64,000 bases of DNA from assembly GCF_016618195.1 (NCBI RefSeq), contig NZ_CP067099.1, positions 2,666,001-2,730,000 on the forward strand, written 5' to 3'. The notes beneath the pieces were generated by a model that saw nothing but the letters and a program-made list of their open reading frames with translations, was not told where the DNA came from and searched no databases. This DNA comes from Providencia manganoxydans. GTDB lineage: Bacteria > Pseudomonadota > Gammaproteobacteria > Enterobacterales > Enterobacteriaceae. This document shows, piece by piece, positions 37,792 to 46,011 of the stretch. Numbering within the stretch: position 1 is the first letter of the stretch; every line of letters begins with the position of its first letter. The translations under genes were made by a program, and so were the position numbers.

Positions 37792-38691
37792 TTATTGTTC
37801 CTGCAACTCTAATTCCGCAATAATAGGCAGATGGTCGCTAGCTTGTGACCATTGAAACTCTTTGCTGTCTTTCGGGATCACCATATCTTTCACATCCCAA
37901 ACTTGACCTTTAAAGGTGAAAATATGGTCAATATCAATCGCAGGATTTACCGCGGGCCAGCTTCGATAGTTCACGCCTGATTTTTCTACTGGCACCCAAA
38001 AATAGCGAAGCTCTTTAATCGGCTGCTCTTCTGCTGTAGAGTTAAAATCTCCCGCCAATATTTTGATTGACGCTGCAATATTATCGAATCCCGTATCAGT
38101 ATCGCCAATAGCCGCATCAAGTATATGTCTCACTTGGCCAATACGAATTGTGGGATCCTTTTGCCAATCTAAATGAGTTCCCATAATAATAATCGGTGAA
38201 TCAAAACCCGGTTTACTGATTTGTGATAATAAAACAACTCGCTGTTCGGCATCTCCCGACGGTAGTGGAATAACTTTCGATTTTTCAATTGGATATTTTG
38301 ATAAGATCCCAACTCCATACTCTCCACCATCGAAGTCTAAAGCTTTACCAAATGCATGATACATTTTATTCGCTTTCGCCAACGTTTCGAGTTGATCAAC
38401 TTTTTTACTGCGTGCCGTTTTATTATCAACTTCAGTCACCACAATGACATCCGCATCGATTTTAGCAATCGCCTGATTAAGCTGATTAAAATCAGCAACA
38501 TTCTCGGATAATTCGTTTTTACCTATATTATAAGTCGCGACTTTAATCGTAGGTTTATTTGTTTGGTACACTTTATCAGGTGTCCCGCCGTTTTGTACCG
38601 CGAGTATTTCAGAGCCTGTTGTGCTTGCTGCCACTGAGCATGACGCGAGTAGCGCAGCAGATAACGCTATTTTTAGTTGTGTTGTGTTCAT
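37792..38691 (-). CDS. Exported endonuclease/exonuclease/phosphatase-family protein
   Basis: 299 residues with a signal peptide (MNTTQLKIALSAALLASCSVAAS). It may be cleaved or lipidated, since LLASC can act as a lipobox. The DNase-I-like fold is complete: ATYNIG, VVTEVD (catalytic Glu), GTHLDW, LAGDFNS and terminal ASDHLPI. It therefore hydrolyses a phosphodiester or phosphomonoester outside the cytoplasm; nucleic acid, lipid and sugar-phosphate substrates are all possible. No operon partner reveals which. Confidence 0.85.
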   Translation of the reverse strand: MNTTQLKIALSAALLASCSVAASTTGSEILAVQNGGTPDKVYQTNKPTIKVATYNIGKNELSENVADFNQLNQAIAKIDADVIVVTEVDNKTARSKKVDQLETLAKANKMYHAFGKALDFDGGEYGVGILSKYPIEKSKVIPLPSGDAEQRVVLLSQISKPGFDSPIIIMGTHLDWQKDPTIRIGQVRHILDAAIGDTDTGFDNIAASIKILAGDFNSTAEEQPIKELRYFWVPVEKSGVNYRSWPAVNPAIDIDHIFTFKGQVWDVKDMVIPKDSKEFQWSQASDHLPIIAELELQEQ

Positions 38692-38870
38692 AAATTCCCC
38701 TGTAATTTATCTACAAATCATGCCTTGTGAGACAACATATTGACTTTGCAAAATAAAAAATAATTAACTGCTTAATCAAATTACCACAATCAATTAATGA
38801 TTCCGTGACATCATCGACAATCTTATTTCGAGGGTTAAAATAACTATCTAATCGATAATTAAACAGTGAC

Positions 38871-38898
38871 CGCTAACACATTTTTGAATGTGTTAGCG
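38871..38898 (-). terminator. Hairpin downstream of the LacI-type gene
   Basis: CGCTAACACATT pairs with AATGTGTTAGCG, a perfect 12-bp stem with a 4-base loop, 54 bp beyond the regulator's stop codon. The T-run is poor. Confidence 0.55.
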
Positions 38899-38951
38899 TA
38901 TAAATAAGGGATTAAAAAGGCAGAAAATATGCCCTTCTCGGCATTTGCATT

Positions 38952-39986
38952 TCATGCACTTTGCCTGGCTTCGAATTTGTAGGGGAAAATAATTTCTTCT
39001 TGCTGGTTTGAAAAATCGCTATCGGGATCAGAAAGCCATTTTTGTAATTTCTTGGCTGCTTCCTTTGCCATTTTACTGTAATCGATCCTAACGGATGTGA
39101 GCGATGGATGGATATAATCGCAATTTGATGACCCTTCAACACAGGCTACAGCTAACATTGATGGAACTTTAATCAACCGCCTTTGGCATTCAAAAAGTAC
39201 CCCTAATGCAATCATTTCATGACTGCATATCACTGCATCGAGTTCTGGTTGACGAGTTAACATTTCGCTAATGGCTTGCCGTCCAAAATCCATAGTGGCC
39301 ACATAAGGGGTGGTTATGCTTTGTTCTGCACTGTGATTATGGCTTAACATTGCCTTTGTCCAGCCACTTAGCTGTTGACTTTGTACCTTACTATCCATTT
39401 GTGCACCAATATAACCAATTTTTCGATAACCTTTTTGTAGCATATGATTAGTTAGAAAATATACGGCCTCACCAATATTGCTTCGGATGTTAAGCGAAAG
39501 TGAGTGTGTTGCTTCCCCTGCAACACTAATAACGGGAATATCAATATTTTTAAGATAGCTAAGCACGCTTTCAGAATTAATCGCGCCAAAAATAACCATC
39601 GCTGCTGGACTACTTTGCAATAAAGTAAAGAAAACTTCAGATTCTTTTTTCTGTTGATAATCATGGCTGCCAATAACAACTTGATAGCTGTTTTTGTTAA
39701 GTACATCCTGTAGTGATTGCAAAAATGCCGAACTCGCATAGTCTCGTAATGATGGCACAAGTACTGCGATCGTTCGGCTTTGACCGGAGGCGAGTATACC
39801 CGCCGCAGAGTTTGGTATATACCCAAGCTCTGCGACTGCTTCATTGATTTTTTCTCGCAGTTTATCTGATACTAAGTCTGGAGTGCGCAGCGCCCTTGAG
39901 ACAGTCATTGAACCAACGCCTGCATATTTAGCAACATCTTGTAGCGTCACTCGCCCAGTATTCTTTCTTTTGCGTGTTTTTTCCAT
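38952..39986 (-). CDS. LacI/GntR-type repressor of the adjacent PTS
   Basis: 344 residues. The HTH with hinge helix occupies about 12-70 (VTLQDVAKYAGVGSMTVSRALRTPDLVSDKLREKI, then GILASGQSRTIAVLVPSL), followed by a periplasmic-binding-type effector domain. The closest recognisable relatives are gluconate-repressor-like LacI proteins. It is divergent from a three-gene ascorbate-family PTS operon, and two LacI-type operators lie in the gap, so it should repress that operon and perhaps itself. Confidence 0.9.
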   Translation of the reverse strand: MEKTRKRKNTGRVTLQDVAKYAGVGSMTVSRALRTPDLVSDKLREKINEAVAELGYIPNSAAGILASGQSRTIAVLVPSLRDYASSAFLQSLQDVLNKNSYQVVIGSHDYQQKKESEVFFTLLQSSPAAMVIFGAINSESVLSYLKNIDIPVISVAGEATHSLSLNIRSNIGEAVYFLTNHMLQKGYRKIGYIGAQMDSKVQSQQLSGWTKAMLSHNHSAEQSITTPYVATMDFGRQAISEMLTRQPELDAVICSHEMIALGVLFECQRRLIKVPSMLAVACVEGSSNCDYIHPSLTSVRIDYSKMAKEAAKKLQKWLSDPDSDFSNQQEEIIFPYKFEARQSA

Positions 39987-40104
39987 AAAAGATGCTTTTT
40001 TACTCTATTACCCAATTTGTCACGCTATAACTTACCACAGGTTAGATTTGTTAATGAGCGGTCTTTAATGTTGTTTGCAATATATTCACTTTATTTATAT
40101 GAAA

Positions 40105-40118
40105 TGATAGCGCTATCA
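40105..40118. promoter_or_regulatory. LacI-family operator O1
   Basis: TGATAGCGCTATCA is a perfect 14-bp palindrome with the central CG step typical of LacI/GntR operators, between the repressor and PTS genes. Confidence 0.75.
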
Positions 40119-40138
40119 CGAAAATGAACAATTCAGCT

Positions 40139-40152
40139 AGATAGCGCTACCA
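40139..40152. promoter_or_regulatory. LacI-family operator O2
   Basis: AGATAGCGCTACCA repeats the GATAGCGCTA core of the first site, 34 bp away (centre to centre) and thus on about the same helix face. It lies 78 bp before the EIIA start. Confidence 0.65.
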
Positions 40153-40229
40153 TAGATCACTACTATGCTCTTAGTTTGATAGTTAGAAAAAAAGCTAAAA
40201 ATAGTTTTACATTACCAGGAGCAAATTCA

Positions 40230-40673
40230 ATGCTAACGACATTATTGACCCCTAACGTCATTCAGGTCGTCGATAGCGCCACTGACTGGCGTGATGCGAT
40301 ACATATCGCCTGTGAACCACTCATCAAAAATAACGCGATTGAGCCGTCTTATGTCGATGCCATCATTCGCTCTCATGAAAAAATTGGCCCGTATTATGTA
40401 TTAGGCCCAGGTATTGCAATGCCCCATGCTCGCCCCGAAGATGGTGTAAACCAATTATCATTAGGTCTAACGGTGATTAAACAGGGCGTTGAGTTTGGCT
40501 CGGAAGGCAACGATCCAATTAAGTTGTTAATCGTACTCGCTGCGACAGACAGTAATAGCCATATTGGCGCTATTGCTAAACTCGCTGAACTATTTGATAA
40601 CCAAGATCATATTGACCAAATCATCCAATCAGAAAACATTGATGACATCATTAGAATCATCGCTAACTATTAA
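40230..40673 (+). CDS. PTS EIIA component (fructose/mannitol-type, UlaC/SgcA-like)
   Basis: 147 residues from ATG 40230, which has AGGAG at 40216-40220; the longer open frame has no SD. The phosphorylated His is His66 in GIAMPHARPEDGV. This cytoplasmic protein takes phosphate from HPr and passes it to EIIB. It is first in a three-gene operon EIIA-EIIB-EIIC. Confidence 0.9.
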   Translation: MLTTLLTPNVIQVVDSATDWRDAIHIACEPLIKNNAIEPSYVDAIIRSHEKIGPYYVLGPGIAMPHARPEDGVNQLSLGLTVIKQGVEFGSEGNDPIKLLIVLAATDSNSHIGAIAKLAELFDNQDHIDQIIQSENIDDIIRIIANY

Positions 40674-40692
40674 TTTTTAGAAGGAAAAGAAT

Positions 40693-40980
40693 ATGAAAAT
40701 TACCGTCGTATGTGGAAATGGTTTAGGTACTAGTCTGATGATGGAAATGAGTATCAAAACGATTTTAAAAGATTTGCAAGTCAGTGCTGATGTAGATCAC
40801 GTGGATCTTGGTTCTGCCAAAGGAACTGCTAGTGATATTTTTGTTGGTACAAAAGATATTGCTGAACAATTAGTTGCACAGCAAGTCGATGGTGAAATCG
40901 TTGCTCTAGAAAATATGATCGACAAAGTCGCTATGAAAGAACATTTGAGTGTTGCACTGCGTAAGTTAGGCGCACTGTAA
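40693..40980 (+). CDS. PTS EIIB component (ascorbate/galactitol-type)
   Basis: 95-residue cytoplasmic EIIB with the phosphorylated Cys7 in MKITVVCGNGLGTSLMMEM. The P-loop-like CGNGLGTS matches UlaB/SgcB proteins. It starts 20 bp after the EIIA stop, with AGAAGG upstream. Confidence 0.92.
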   Translation: MKITVVCGNGLGTSLMMEMSIKTILKDLQVSADVDHVDLGSAKGTASDIFVGTKDIAEQLVAQQVDGEIVALENMIDKVAMKEHLSVALRKLGAL

Positions 40981-40991
40981 GCGGAGGCTAT

Positions 40992-42248
40992 ATGTCATTT
41001 TTTCGTTTTCTGATGCAGGATGTCCTTTCTGAACCGGCGATCCTAGTCGGTCTGATTGCTTTAATTGGCTTAATTGCTCAAAAGAAACCCGTTACTGAAT
41101 GTATTAAAGGCACCATCAAAACCATTATGGGTTTTGTCATTTTAGGTGCAGGTGCAGGCCTCGTTGTCAGCTCATTAGGTGATTTCTCAGCAATTTTCCA
41201 ACATGCTTTCGGTATTAATGGTGTTGTACCAAACAATGAAGCCATTGTTTCTATTGCACAAAAAAGCTTTGGCCGAGAAATGGCAATGATCATGTTCTTC
41301 GCCATGCTTATTAATATCTTGATTGCCCGCTTAACCCCATGGAAATTCATTTTCCTAACGGGTCACCACACTTTATTCATGTCAATGATGGTGGCAGTGA
41401 TCCTTGCAACAGCAGGTATGGAAGGTACGCTACTGGTGGTTGTTGGCTCACTCATTGTTGGTTTTTGTATGGTGTTCTTCCCTGCCATCGCCCACCCATA
41501 CATGAAGAAAGTGACGGGTTCAGATGACGTCGCTATCGGACACTTTTCAACGATCTCTTATGTGCTTGCTGGTTTTATCGGGAGCAAATTTGGTAATAAA
41601 GCACATTCAACTGAAGACATGAACGTACCGAAAAGTTTACTTTTCCTACGTGATACCCCAGTTGCTATTTCATTCACTATGTTCATTATTTTTATCATCA
41701 CTTGTTTATTTGCTGGCAGTGATTACGTTCGTGAAGTGAGTGGTGGTAAAAACTGGTTTATGTTCTCATTGATGCAATCTATCACTTTCGCTGCGGGTGT
41801 TTATATCATTCTGCAAGGTGTTCGTATGGTCATTGCAGAAATTGTTCCCGCTTTCAAAGGGATCTCCGATAAATTAGTTCCTAATGCCAAACCTGCGCTA
41901 GATTGCCCAGTTGTGTTCCCTTATGCGCCTAATGCTGTATTAGTTGGTTTCTTAAGTAGCTTTGCCGCTGGTGTGATCGGTATGTTTATCCTGTATGCGT
42001 TAAATATGACTGTGATTATACCGGGTGTTGTACCTCACTTTTTCGTGGGGGCTGCTGCTGGGGTGTTTGGTAATGCTACGGGCGGTCGTCGTGGAGCAAT
42101 TTTAGGTGCGTTCGCGCAAGGCCTATTAATTACCTTCTTGCCTGTGTTCCTACTCCCTGTTCTTGGTGATATTGGTATCGCTAATACAACATTCAGCGAT
42201 GCAGACTTCGGTGTTATTGGTATTTTACTTGGCATTATCGTTCGATAA
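40992..42248 (+). CDS. PTS EIIC component, ascorbate (UlaA/SgcC) family
   Basis: 418-residue membrane permease of the PTS ascorbate-GAT superfamily, with about ten hydrophobic segments. Features such as VILGAGAGLVVSSLGDF, ARLTPWKFIFLTGHHTLFMS and PHFFVGAAAGVFGNATGGRRGAILGAFAQGLLITFLPVFLLP match UlaA. The sugar is not certain: none of the ascorbate-6-phosphate lactonase or later ula genes lie nearby. A 9-bp hairpin follows. Confidence 0.92.
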   Translation: MSFFRFLMQDVLSEPAILVGLIALIGLIAQKKPVTECIKGTIKTIMGFVILGAGAGLVVSSLGDFSAIFQHAFGINGVVPNNEAIVSIAQKSFGREMAMIMFFAMLINILIARLTPWKFIFLTGHHTLFMSMMVAVILATAGMEGTLLVVVGSLIVGFCMVFFPAIAHPYMKKVTGSDDVAIGHFSTISYVLAGFIGSKFGNKAHSTEDMNVPKSLLFLRDTPVAISFTMFIIFIITCLFAGSDYVREVSGGKNWFMFSLMQSITFAAGVYIILQGVRMVIAEIVPAFKGISDKLVPNAKPALDCPVVFPYAPNAVLVGFLSSFAAGVIGMFILYALNMTVIIPGVVPHFFVGAAAGVFGNATGGRRGAILGAFAQGLLITFLPVFLLPVLGDIGIANTTFSDADFGVIGILLGIIVR

Positions 42249-42254
42249 AAATAT

Positions 42255-42278
42255 CCCCGCAGGCATGCACCTGCGGGG
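42255..42278. terminator. PTS operon hairpin
   Basis: CCCCGCAGG pairs with CCTGCGGGG over a CATGCA loop, between the PTS operon and the convergent DUF4239 gene. Confidence 0.75.
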
Positions 42279-42283
42279 GTCAT

Positions 42284-43099
42284 TTAATTGCCTAATTGTC
42301 CAACCAATGTACCCTCTTTAAATAAGAATTCTTGCAATGAAATCAAATCGTCCGGTGTGACATGAATGACCCCTTCACCAGGAATATCAATTTCTGCAAT
42401 CATAAATAAAGCCAAAGTAGTTAGTGAAGGTAAGATCAAGATCAACCAGTTCTTCCCTTTAGTGCCACGAATGTTGTAACCAATTAAAATATTCGAGCAA
42501 ACCGCAAAGAAAATTAATAAAAACCATGCCGCATTAGGTATTTGATGTCGCCAGCTTGCCATCGTTTTCTGCTGCGAAAGATAAAGATCACTAATTGCCG
42601 TCAGTACTGATGCAATCACAGGGTTCGGTGTTTTAGTCGCTTCTTTAACTGCGAGCTCCCATAATGCGGCTTGTTTTTCTAAAGAAAGGCGTCGCCACTG
42701 GTTATTTTCATCACTCACTCCCGATTTGAAAAATTCAATACGTGCCTCTAGGTACTGTTCCAATAAATTCATCGCATCAGCCCTATCACTGCTGTTCAAT
42801 ATTTGCACGCGTTGATAAGCATTGCCAATCGCAATCGCTTCATTTTCCTCGGTTTGCTGCCGATTATTGTAGCCATTAATTGAGATGGAGAGTACAAAAC
42901 CAATTAATAAGCCCAATAATGATAAAATGGCACCTAGTATAATTTTAGCTTCATCGTCAGCAATTTCTTCGTGCGCATTTCGGCGCTTAAATATAAATTT
43001 ACCGATATACGCAGAAATAACTAATAACACAAATGTGATTACAAATAATAAAATAGAGTCAATCGGCGTATCATTAATTAATTCAGAAAGACTAAACAT
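42284..43099 (-). CDS. DUF4239 (bestrophin-like) membrane protein
   Basis: 271 residues with four hydrophobic segments: two N-terminal (about 16-33 and 52-70) and two C-terminal (about 185-203 and 215-233), flanking a helical soluble middle (ENEAIAIGNAYQRVQIL ... EQYLEARIEFF). This is the layout of the DUF4239 family, sometimes called bestrophin-like. Function unknown. It converges on the PTS operon and has no obvious partner. Confidence 0.8.
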   Translation of the reverse strand: MFSLSELINDTPIDSILLFVITFVLLVISAYIGKFIFKRRNAHEEIADDEAKIILGAILSLLGLLIGFVLSISINGYNNRQQTEENEAIAIGNAYQRVQILNSSDRADAMNLLEQYLEARIEFFKSGVSDENNQWRRLSLEKQAALWELAVKEATKTPNPVIASVLTAISDLYLSQQKTMASWRHQIPNAAWFLLIFFAVCSNILIGYNIRGTKGKNWLILILPSLTTLALFMIAEIDIPGEGVIHVTPDDLISLQEFLFKEGTLVGQLGN

Positions 43100-43279
43100 A
43101 GACTCTGTCCAGATAGATAATTTTCCGATGATATACCATATCCAGAATCAGGCTTTCTAGCTTTTTATTGACTGAGAATAACTTCAGACTTTAACGCTAA
43201 AATCTTATCCATAAATGATAAGATTTATATATTAGCCATTCTTTTATCTCAAAAAAAAGAGTCATCTAACCACCTGTTT

Positions 43280-43714
43280 TTAAATCAATTTTAGACTATA
43301 AATATATTCCCCATCGACAATTTCACCTGTATAAGTAAAACCATGTGATATATAGAGGTTTTTAGCAATATTGTTCTCATTATCAACTCCTAATGTGACA
43401 CGATGGAGTCCTTTGGCTTTAAAGTAATCAATTATTGCTGAAAATGTTTTTTTTCCGAGACCTTGCCCAATAAACTTGTGATCTAACATATAACGACAAA
43501 TTTGGGCTTCATTCGGCAGCAAATCTCGCTCTCGGTACATAAAGAAACCAATCAACGCTTGCTCACAATATAATGCTTTAGGCTTGAACTCAGGATAATA
43601 ATGGGATTCTGCAATTGATATAGCATTACAGCAGATATAATCTTCAAGTACGGTCGCTATGCCATTAGCGTTTGATGTTAATTCACAGACATCAAACAGG
43701 TTATCTTTATCTAT
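43280..43714 (-). pseudogene. GNAT acetyltransferase gene broken near its 5' end by an ERIC insertion
   Basis: The open frame from 43714 reads IDKDNLFDVCELTSNANGIATVLEDYI and continues through a whole GNAT domain (ICRYMLDHKFIGQGLGKKTFSAIIDYFKAKGLHRVTLGVDNENNIAKNLYISHGF). It has no start codon: the 127-bp ERIC at 43712-43838 ends exactly here, with TAG in frame just beyond. Deleting the ERIC and one TA joins it in frame to VNCDLNDV on the far side (to about 43863), behind a GGAGAG. A 91-residue product from an internal TTG is possible but would lack the first strands and helices. Confidence 0.8.
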
Positions 43715-43838
43715 ACTCTAAATAATTCGAGATGCAGGTAGGCGACAAGCAAAGATAGACGGGGAGCATAGATAAACTATGTGACTCGGCGAGCGTAGCG
43801 CAGTCAACAATCCTGCATCTTGAAGTATGACGGGTATA
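43712..43838. repeat. ERIC (IRU) element, complete, 127 bp
   Basis: Runs from TATACTCTAAATAATTCGAG to CTTGAAGTATGACGGGTATA, exactly 127 bp, the canonical ERIC length. The ends are imperfect inverted repeats of about 26 bp, and the inner part has TAAACTATGTGACTCGGCGAGCG as in ERIC consensus cores. It splits the acetyltransferase gene at a TA. Confidence 0.95.
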
Positions 43839-43920
43839 CATCATTTAAGTCACAATTAACGATGCACTCTCCAATCCCGAGGAGCAGAGAAAACACGCTG
43901 CCGACTATCAATGAACCTAG

Positions 43921-45084
43921 TCACCATGCCTGTTGGTATAATTCCAATGCATTTTGCTCTGTCAACTCCCGAGGATTATTCACTAATAAGCGAGTTTGAG
44001 CCATTGCCGCCTGAGCCAATGATGATAAATCGCTGTGTAAGATCCCGACTTCACGTAAGCGTTGAGGCACTTGGCATTCAGCAATAATTTGCGCCATTTT
44101 GTTGATAAAGGCGTCACTATCTTGCTGCACATTGTGTTTTACTGAAGCACCCACATACGTCGCCAATTCCGCATATAACATCTGCGCACTAGGTAAATTA
44201 AAATGAAGCACTGGCAGCAACATTAATGCATTTGATAATCCATGAGAAATATGATGCTGCGCGCCGAGTGGATAGGCTAACGCATGAACCGCCGCAACAG
44301 GTGAATTAGCAAAAGCGATACCGGCAAGTGTCGCACCTAATAAGTTCGCTTCTCTGGCCGCTCGGTTATTACCATCATTACAAGCAGCCACTAAATTTTG
44401 GCTAAGTAACACCAGCGCTTCTTTGGCAAGTAAATCAGAAAATAGGTTTTTCTTATGTTTACTGGTATAAGCTTCAATTGCATGCACCATAGCATCAATC
44501 CCTGATGCAGCCGTATGTATTGCGGGTAACTTAAGGGTTAATTGCGCATCCAACACCACCACATCACAGAATAATTTTGCATCGACTATGCCCATTTTAT
44601 TATCATCAGAGGTAGTGAGGATTGCTATATTAGTGACTTCTGATCCTGTCCCCGCAGTCGTGGGGATTTGGATCAATGGTAATCGTTGTCCCTTAACCTT
44701 ATTGATGCCATACATTTGTGAAAGCGGTTGTTGTGATTGCGCCATAATTGCTACCAGCTTTGCAACATCAAGACTTGATCCCCCGCCTAATCCAATGATT
44801 ATTTCTGCGCCAACATTCGTGGCCATTTCAGCGGCATCAATCACTTGCTGCTCTAACGGATCAGGCTGAACAGCCGAATATAGCGAAACGCTATATCCCG
44901 CACGCTCTAAATTAAGCATGACATCAGAGACAATACCCGCTTGCACAAGCCCCTGATCTGAAATAATCATCACTTGTCTTGGAGAGCCGAAGGTTTCTAT
45001 AATTTGCGCTAATCGCTGTGCGGCCCCCCATTCAAAAATAAGCTTTGGTACACAGGCAAATTCAAATTTGTCTAAGTTTATCAT
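43921..45084 (-). CDS. Iron-containing (group III) alcohol dehydrogenase
   Basis: 387-residue Fe-ADH of the GldA/EutG/FucO superfamily. NAD-binding GGGSSLDVAKLVA and TTAGTGSEVT are visible; metal ligands Asp and three His lie in AASGIDAMVHAIEAY and AVHALAYPLGAQHHISHGLSNALMLLPVL. It interconverts an alcohol and aldehyde with NAD(P). As last gene of the glycerol-phosphate-type operon (4-bp ATGA overlap with the gene before), it may oxidise an alcohol released by the pathway; substrate unknown. Confidence 0.9.
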   Translation of the reverse strand: MINLDKFEFACVPKLIFEWGAAQRLAQIIETFGSPRQVMIISDQGLVQAGIVSDVMLNLERAGYSVSLYSAVQPDPLEQQVIDAAEMATNVGAEIIIGLGGGSSLDVAKLVAIMAQSQQPLSQMYGINKVKGQRLPLIQIPTTAGTGSEVTNIAILTTSDDNKMGIVDAKLFCDVVVLDAQLTLKLPAIHTAASGIDAMVHAIEAYTSKHKKNLFSDLLAKEALVLLSQNLVAACNDGNNRAAREANLLGATLAGIAFANSPVAAVHALAYPLGAQHHISHGLSNALMLLPVLHFNLPSAQMLYAELATYVGASVKHNVQQDSDAFINKMAQIIAECQVPQRLREVGILHSDLSSLAQAAMAQTRLLVNNPRELTEQNALELYQQAW

Positions 45085-45413
45085 TGACGTACTCCTTGAT
45101 TGAGCGAATTATTTCCTTGTGTCACAAAAATACTTTCCACCTGTTTGCTGTCCAGAAGTGGCGTGATGATGCTCCCCCCAATACGCTGGAAATGTTCCGT
45201 TTGACGGTGTGCTTCCAAACCATTCGCCGTTTGATATTGTTCTAGAATAACAAAGTGATCGCTATTTTCTGTGGAACGAAAGAACTGATACGATAAATTA
45301 TCAGGCTCTGTCCGTGTTGCTGCGGCCAGCTCTATCAAGGCTTGATTAACATGCTCCCCCATTCCTTGTTTGGCATAGTAATAAGCGATAACTTGAAGAT
45401 AACCATTATTCAT
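45081..45413 (-). CDS. Antibiotic biosynthesis monooxygenase (ABM/YgiN-like) domain protein
   Basis: 110 residues from ATG 45413, which overlaps the preceding stop by ATGA. A dimeric alpha/beta ferredoxin-like fold of the ABM family is indicated by YLQVIAYYYAKQGMGEHVNQALIELAAATRTEPDNLSYQFFRSTENSDHFVILEQYQTANGLEAHRQTEHFQRI. Members include quinol monooxygenase YgiN and AI-2 degradation protein LsrG, an aldehyde/ketone phosphate isomerase. The latter precedent, in a phosphorylated-substrate operon, makes a cofactor-free isomerase role attractive, but this is inference. Confidence 0.82.
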   Translation of the reverse strand: MNNGYLQVIAYYYAKQGMGEHVNQALIELAAATRTEPDNLSYQFFRSTENSDHFVILEQYQTANGLEAHRQTEHFQRIGGSIITPLLDSKQVESIFVTQGNNSLNQGVRQ

Positions 45414-46000
45414 TTTATTTTTCCTTCTGGTGATAGGGCCATTCCCCACAGTTGACAATCACTACTTGAAACTGCAATAGCGCCATTGGCTAATGCATAT
45501 GTGACATCATTTGCATGGCTCACAAATCCAGAAGCCACAATAGGAGGTAATTTCATTTTATCGGCTTGAGATAATAGAGGCAGCATAGGGGCTGGCATCA
45601 GTTGGACATAGTCAGGAGCACTTTGTTCGATCGCATTTAAACTACGTAACCACGTGGAGCGGTCAGTCACAAAGATTTTTTGCATCGTCAGTAACTCAAG
45701 ACGATTCGCGCGTTGGATCGTTTGTAAGCGAGTTGACAATATGCCAGTAGCGCCGCTTTCAGCAATATATTCGATACCACTTTTATCTTGCTGAATGCCA
45801 TTACAACTATCAATATTCACAATGACAAATTTATCTGCTTGCGTGAGTAAATTAATCACAGGTTGAATTTTTAACAGATCGATATTGGCGATAATGCACA
45901 CTTTTGCTTCGCTTTCGATGGCGACTTTTAATTGCTCCACACCATAGATAGCCATAATGACAGGATGGCGCGCTAACAGCGCGCCAAAGTTATGAACCAT
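45410..46000 (-). CDS. GlpP-type glycerol-3-phosphate-responsive antiterminator
   Basis: 196 residues matching the GlpP family along its length: HPVIMAIYGVEQLKVAIESEAKVCIIANIDLLKI, KFVIVNIDSCNGIQQDKSGIEYIAESGATGILSTR, APDYVQLMPAPMLPLL and IVASGFVSHANDVTYALANGAIAVSSSD. In Bacillus, GlpP with glycerol-3-phosphate stops termination in glp mRNA leaders. GlpP is common in Firmicutes and unusual in enterobacteria. A leader terminator precedes the operon at 52277-52324, its obvious target. Confidence 0.88.
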   Translation of the reverse strand: MVHNFGALLARHPVIMAIYGVEQLKVAIESEAKVCIIANIDLLKIQPVINLLTQADKFVIVNIDSCNGIQQDKSGIEYIAESGATGILSTRLQTIQRANRLELLTMQKIFVTDRSTWLRSLNAIEQSAPDYVQLMPAPMLPLLSQADKMKLPPIVASGFVSHANDVTYALANGAIAVSSSDCQLWGMALSPEGKIK

Positions 46001-46011
46001 AATTCACCTAC

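Noticed and set aside
40992..42248. Bona fide ascorbate-specific UlaA
   Set aside because: Family membership is clear, but there are no ulaD/E/F/G genes and the regulator is LacI-type, so the specific substrate name was not assigned.
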